From NCBI GenBank assembly GCA_024752435.1, contig CP103022.1:992001-1056000 (forward strand): a DNA stretch of 64,000 nucleotides, in the 5' to 3' direction. Made by a program: the position numbers and the translations under genes. Every line of letters begins with the position of its first letter. The first letter of the stretch is position 1. Under the pieces are notes generated by a model. That model was not told the origin of the DNA and did not search any database. It saw only the letters and a program-made list of their open reading frames with translations. Of the stretch, positions 60,871 through 64,000 are shown in pieces. The DNA comes from Allantophomopsis cytisporea. Its lineage: Eukaryota > Ascomycota > Leotiomycetes > Phacidiales > Phacidiaceae.

Positions 60871-62546
60871 CTATGCTTCTCTTCTCTTGATGCCCACCCA
60901 ACACTCCTTTGGCTTCTTCGAGAACCCCTCATGACTCTCCAAAATTTCCTGATGCAACAGGAATTCATATCTCCTAAAGACTGTTCCCAGAATAAGTGCC
61001 AGCTCCATCTCTGCAACGTTCCTACCCACACAAGCCCTGGGACCATAACTGAACGGATTAAAAGCAATCTTCTGCCTCTCACTCAAATTGAGCCATCTAT
61101 CAGGCTTGAATTCCTCCACATCCGGGCCCCAGATCTCCGCAAGATGGTGAATAGTGTATGATGGTACCGAAAGGACCGTGCCCTGTGGGAAATGGGTGCC
61201 TTGGAAGGAGACCCCAGTGGGAGAAGTAACGATACGAGGAAGGCCAATGGAGGACGTAGAGTGCATGCGCATGCCCTCATCTATGCAGCGTTTGAGGTAA
61301 GGCAAATTACGTACGCTCTCAAAGGTCGCTACTTCAGTTCCGGGTGGGATAGCGGTGTCGAGCTCGGCTTGCAGCTTGGGAACGATCGTACCAGGTGCAG
61401 CACGTTCTCCGTGCAGGATCCAGTAGAATACAGCACAGCTGGTGTTGGAAATCGTGTCAGAGCCCGCTATCAACTGTGTGAGTGCTTCGGCGGTCACTTC
61501 AGCCCGGTTCATGGGGTTTCCTTCTGCGTCTTTGCCTTGGAGAAGGCGACCTAGGATGTCTGTTCGTGGCTGGTCTTCCATCTGTCCCTTTTCGGCGGCA
61601 TCAATTCGAGCGGCTACAGCTGCTACAGCCATTCCGTTGAGGTTCCGTATGGATTCGAGACCTTTTGTGAAGAATGGATCTGGGATCCAGGTTCCAAGAC
61701 GTCGTAAAGCTGGTAGTAATCCAAGTGTCGAGGATACTTCTCCCCGACGATTCAGGGTCTCTACTGCAGGCGCATACCTAATGGGACCCCCGATCTCCAG
61801 TTGTACCTCGCACTCATCTCGCCCCTTATCAACCATGCCAAAGGGTGCGCCAAAAGCTAAGTCACCTATGATATCGAAACTAGGGTAATCGTAAATACAT
61901 GTACATAACGCTTGCAAAAAATGGACTATAGAAGGGTTCGACTAACGCGAGATAAGAATACCAAGGCATCATATTTAATTCAGTGTAACCTGTCTTCGTG
62001 GGAATTGCAGAGATGCGATCAAGTTGTATGACCCAGCGGTAGAGGTTCGATGCCATGTGTATTTCAAAAGCCCCAACGGATTTGGGAGAGAAAGCATGAG
62101 CAATTATCTTGCGCTTTCTGGTGTGATCAGCGCGATCTCGAGTGTTGAAGACACCTGGAACGCCTGAGACAAATGCTTCGTAGAAATGACTGTGTTAAAT
62201 TAGCTCTAATGCTGTTCACGCAGAGTTCGGTAACTTGCTCTTTGAGAAATCCGTTTCCATGACCATAGACTGTAACCAATGCTTTCTCGTCGGCAATAGA
62301 TACATGATTGAAGCCTACTCGGACGATTTTGCCGTATTTTCGGTGTGCCCAATCAACTGCAGCATATTTTTGACCATCTCGAGCTGATAACGCCAGCCAA
62401 ATATTGGAGAACTTGGCTGAAATTGGGCCTGGCACACATGAGAGAGACTTATATGTTGTGAAGTATGGTAGGAAATAATAAATGGATAAGTAAAGAGGAA
62501 TAAGAATGAGTACCCATGGAGTCAAGAGGAAATCAATAAGAGCCAT
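60871..62546 (-). CDS. cytochrome P450, CYP53-like (benzoate 4-hydroxylase type)
   Basis: Three exons, 62239-62546, 61947-62189 and 60871-61879, give 519 residues, normal for a microsomal P450. Seen: an N-terminal membrane anchor (WVLILIPLYLSIYYFLPYF, about 11-29), proline hinge near VPGP, HGNGFLK then DHFYEAF across intron 1, FNTRDRADHTRKRK in the C-helix region, YLAFDIIGDLAFGAPFGM across intron 2, I-helix AGSDTISNT, ExxR as EGMR, PERF-region equivalent FKPDRW, and the haem loop FNPFSYGPRACVGRN with Cys467. The blocks match fungal CYP53 proteins, which para-hydroxylate benzoate and related plant phenolics as entry to the protocatechuate route, using NADPH-P450 reductase at the ER. Intron 1 uses a GC donor (GA|GCAAGT): the only GT nearby would break the frame. 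Intron 2 is 67 bp with GTTAGT. No pathway partner is in the window. P450 identity is certain; CYP53 membership is strong; substrate is inferred. Confidence 0.95.
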
Positions 62547-64000
62547 GTCGAAATTGGCAAATTCTCAATTGTAGGTTTTCAAAAAAAAGGAAATATGAAG
62601 GAATATCTTGAAGTTTATATTGTGATGCAGCATCTGAAGCAGCGATAATATAACTTCTACTTAACCTTTACCCACTCGGATCAAACATACACCGTGAAGT
62701 TATTTAGACTTCACATCGAGATATGAACTGATAGAGCGTCGTGTCTGGATCCGATTTTCCGTCCACCATAATCAGCGTATGTAGGTATTTGCTCAGGTAC
62801 GATCTTATCAACCCCATCTTTGTCTGCGGTTGTTCAATTGAAAGACTCCGCGTAGTAAATAATGCGGGGGTTGTGCAGAATGATAGGCAAATCTGGAGCC
62901 GGGAGAAGTGGGGGGAAGCGGGCGAGTCATGCTCAGGCCCGCGGGGTGGGTTGATAAGATTGAGCGAGATAACGATTAAAGAATAAGAAAGCTCGTGCTG
63001 AGCTTGAAGTCACATGATCGAGGTATATATCTCTATGTGGATGCACTTCTTCGGGGTTTCCCTGATGAACCGCAAGGGTTCAAGTACTGTACTATATGTG
63101 CTCTAAAGATGGCCTGAGAGCCATTAAAGCCATACGTATCTGAAGATTTGTATGGCCTTTCAAAGCCTTGCATTTATCAAGAGTTATATTGTCATATAGA
63201 GTTGGACGGGGATTGCAATCCGTATAGTTGGTGAGAAGCATAGACTTATCGAAAAGTAATGTCATTAATAAGAGTCGTTGAGTTACTTACTACATAAAGC
63301 CACATGGTTTCCACATTATTGTCTTTGACAGAAGACTGGTGTCGGTAGTAGTGCCACAATTCATCTCATCCCAAATAATCCACATATTAGACTTCAGTGT
63401 TCGAATCTTTGGACGCTAGCTGGTGGAATAACTGCCGCCCCCTCTGCCTTTCAGGCCAATCTAGAATATGAGCATATTTGGTTTTGACGTATTGATTATG
63501 CTAGACTTATTTATGGAGTCTCTCAGTGTTAACATTTCGTATGAATGCTCTAAGGATTTTGAATGGCTGATCGGCATCCTCTCACTTCCTATCCCTATAT
63601 GCCGCAACAATTTCTCGATAATATTGCAGATGACGCGGTTTCTTAAACCTTCACTATTTAGACCCTGAATACCGGCGGGCTTACCTTTCCATCGATCCCG
63701 CAACAATCCAGACTCAAGTCCATAGCTTGATTATGTTGTGCTAAGGTTTTAAAGACACCCTTAACAACGTAAGCATAATCTTCTCGCACCCCTCTTTACA
63801 TTCTGAGTACGGATTGGTCAATATGTGTAGTTCTATTTCTCGTTCGAGTTAGCAATCCAAATACAGAGGATCATTTCGCTGAAGTCGCTGTAGATCTATC
63901 CACCCATTCGGTTGACCGTTGAATATGCTTTTGCGCTTGAATATAAGCTTCTTTACTTTCAACATGTTTTAAGCTACTTATAGTATCGTGAATTCTCGGT
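62547..64000. other. terminal stretch without recognised gene
   Basis: Begins with the P450 promoter. A minus-strand frame at 63461-63706 (81 codons, containing RNRVICNIIEKLLRHIGIG) looks mildly protein-like but has no start context or domain that I can name; a gene relic is possible. Confidence 0.5.

Overview
The window looks like nuclear DNA from a filamentous ascomycete (Pezizomycotina). A member of the Leotiomycetes is my guess, but the sequence does not prove it. The reasons are: introns that are mostly 45-155 bp with GTATGT/GTAAGT donors and CTAAC/CTGAC branch sites; a fungal Zn2Cys6 regulator; a rhodopsin-type fungal membrane protein; a killer-toxin-like subgroup-C chitinase beside a multi-LysM gene; a fungal NLR; and a CYP53-type P450. 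Gene models were made by joining open frames at splice sites with matching phase. All exon joins below come from reading the sequence and have no transcript support.

Layout. 1-4.7 kb: no gene recognised. 4.7-7.7 kb (+): large conserved fungal protein of unknown function. 9.2-10.2 kb (-): the Rab GTPase ypt1, with an 11-nt first coding exon. 11.3-11.9 kb (-): small MARVEL-type four-helix membrane protein. 11.9-16.4 kb: gene-poor. 16.4-17.9 kb (+): rhodopsin-domain integral membrane protein. 18-22.2 kb: gene-poor with many simple repeats. 22.2-25.3 kb (+): Zn2Cys6 transcription factor. 28.4-31.3 kb (-) and 33.0-38.4 kb (+): a divergent pair, a secreted protein with seven LysM-like modules and a 1772-residue GH18 subgroup-C chitinase, sharing a 1.7-kb promoter region. 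38.8-39.5 kb (-): orphan protein. 39.5-43.0 kb: gene-poor, AT-rich in part, with a possible mutated copia relic. 43.1-43.6 kb (+): EutQ-like cupin. 44.9-46.9 kb (+): Arg/Ser/Pro-rich coiled protein. 48.9-56.2 kb (+): a 2404-residue protein with a multi-helix membrane head and a tryptophan-repeat tail. 56.5-59.9 kb (-): NLR-type immune receptor (alpha/beta hydrolase, NB-ARC, eight TPRs). 60.9-62.5 kb (-): CYP53-like cytochrome P450. 62.5-64 kb: no gene recognised.

How the genes work together. Most are independent housekeeping or conserved fungal genes. The one clear functional unit is the LysM/chitinase pair: one product should bind chitin, the other cut it and carry a killer-toxin-like C-terminal part. 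Pairs of this kind have been described in other filamentous fungi. The NLR belongs to the fungal self/non-self recognition repertoire. The P450 probably hydroxylates benzoate-type aromatics. The least explained gene is the 2404-residue membrane protein.
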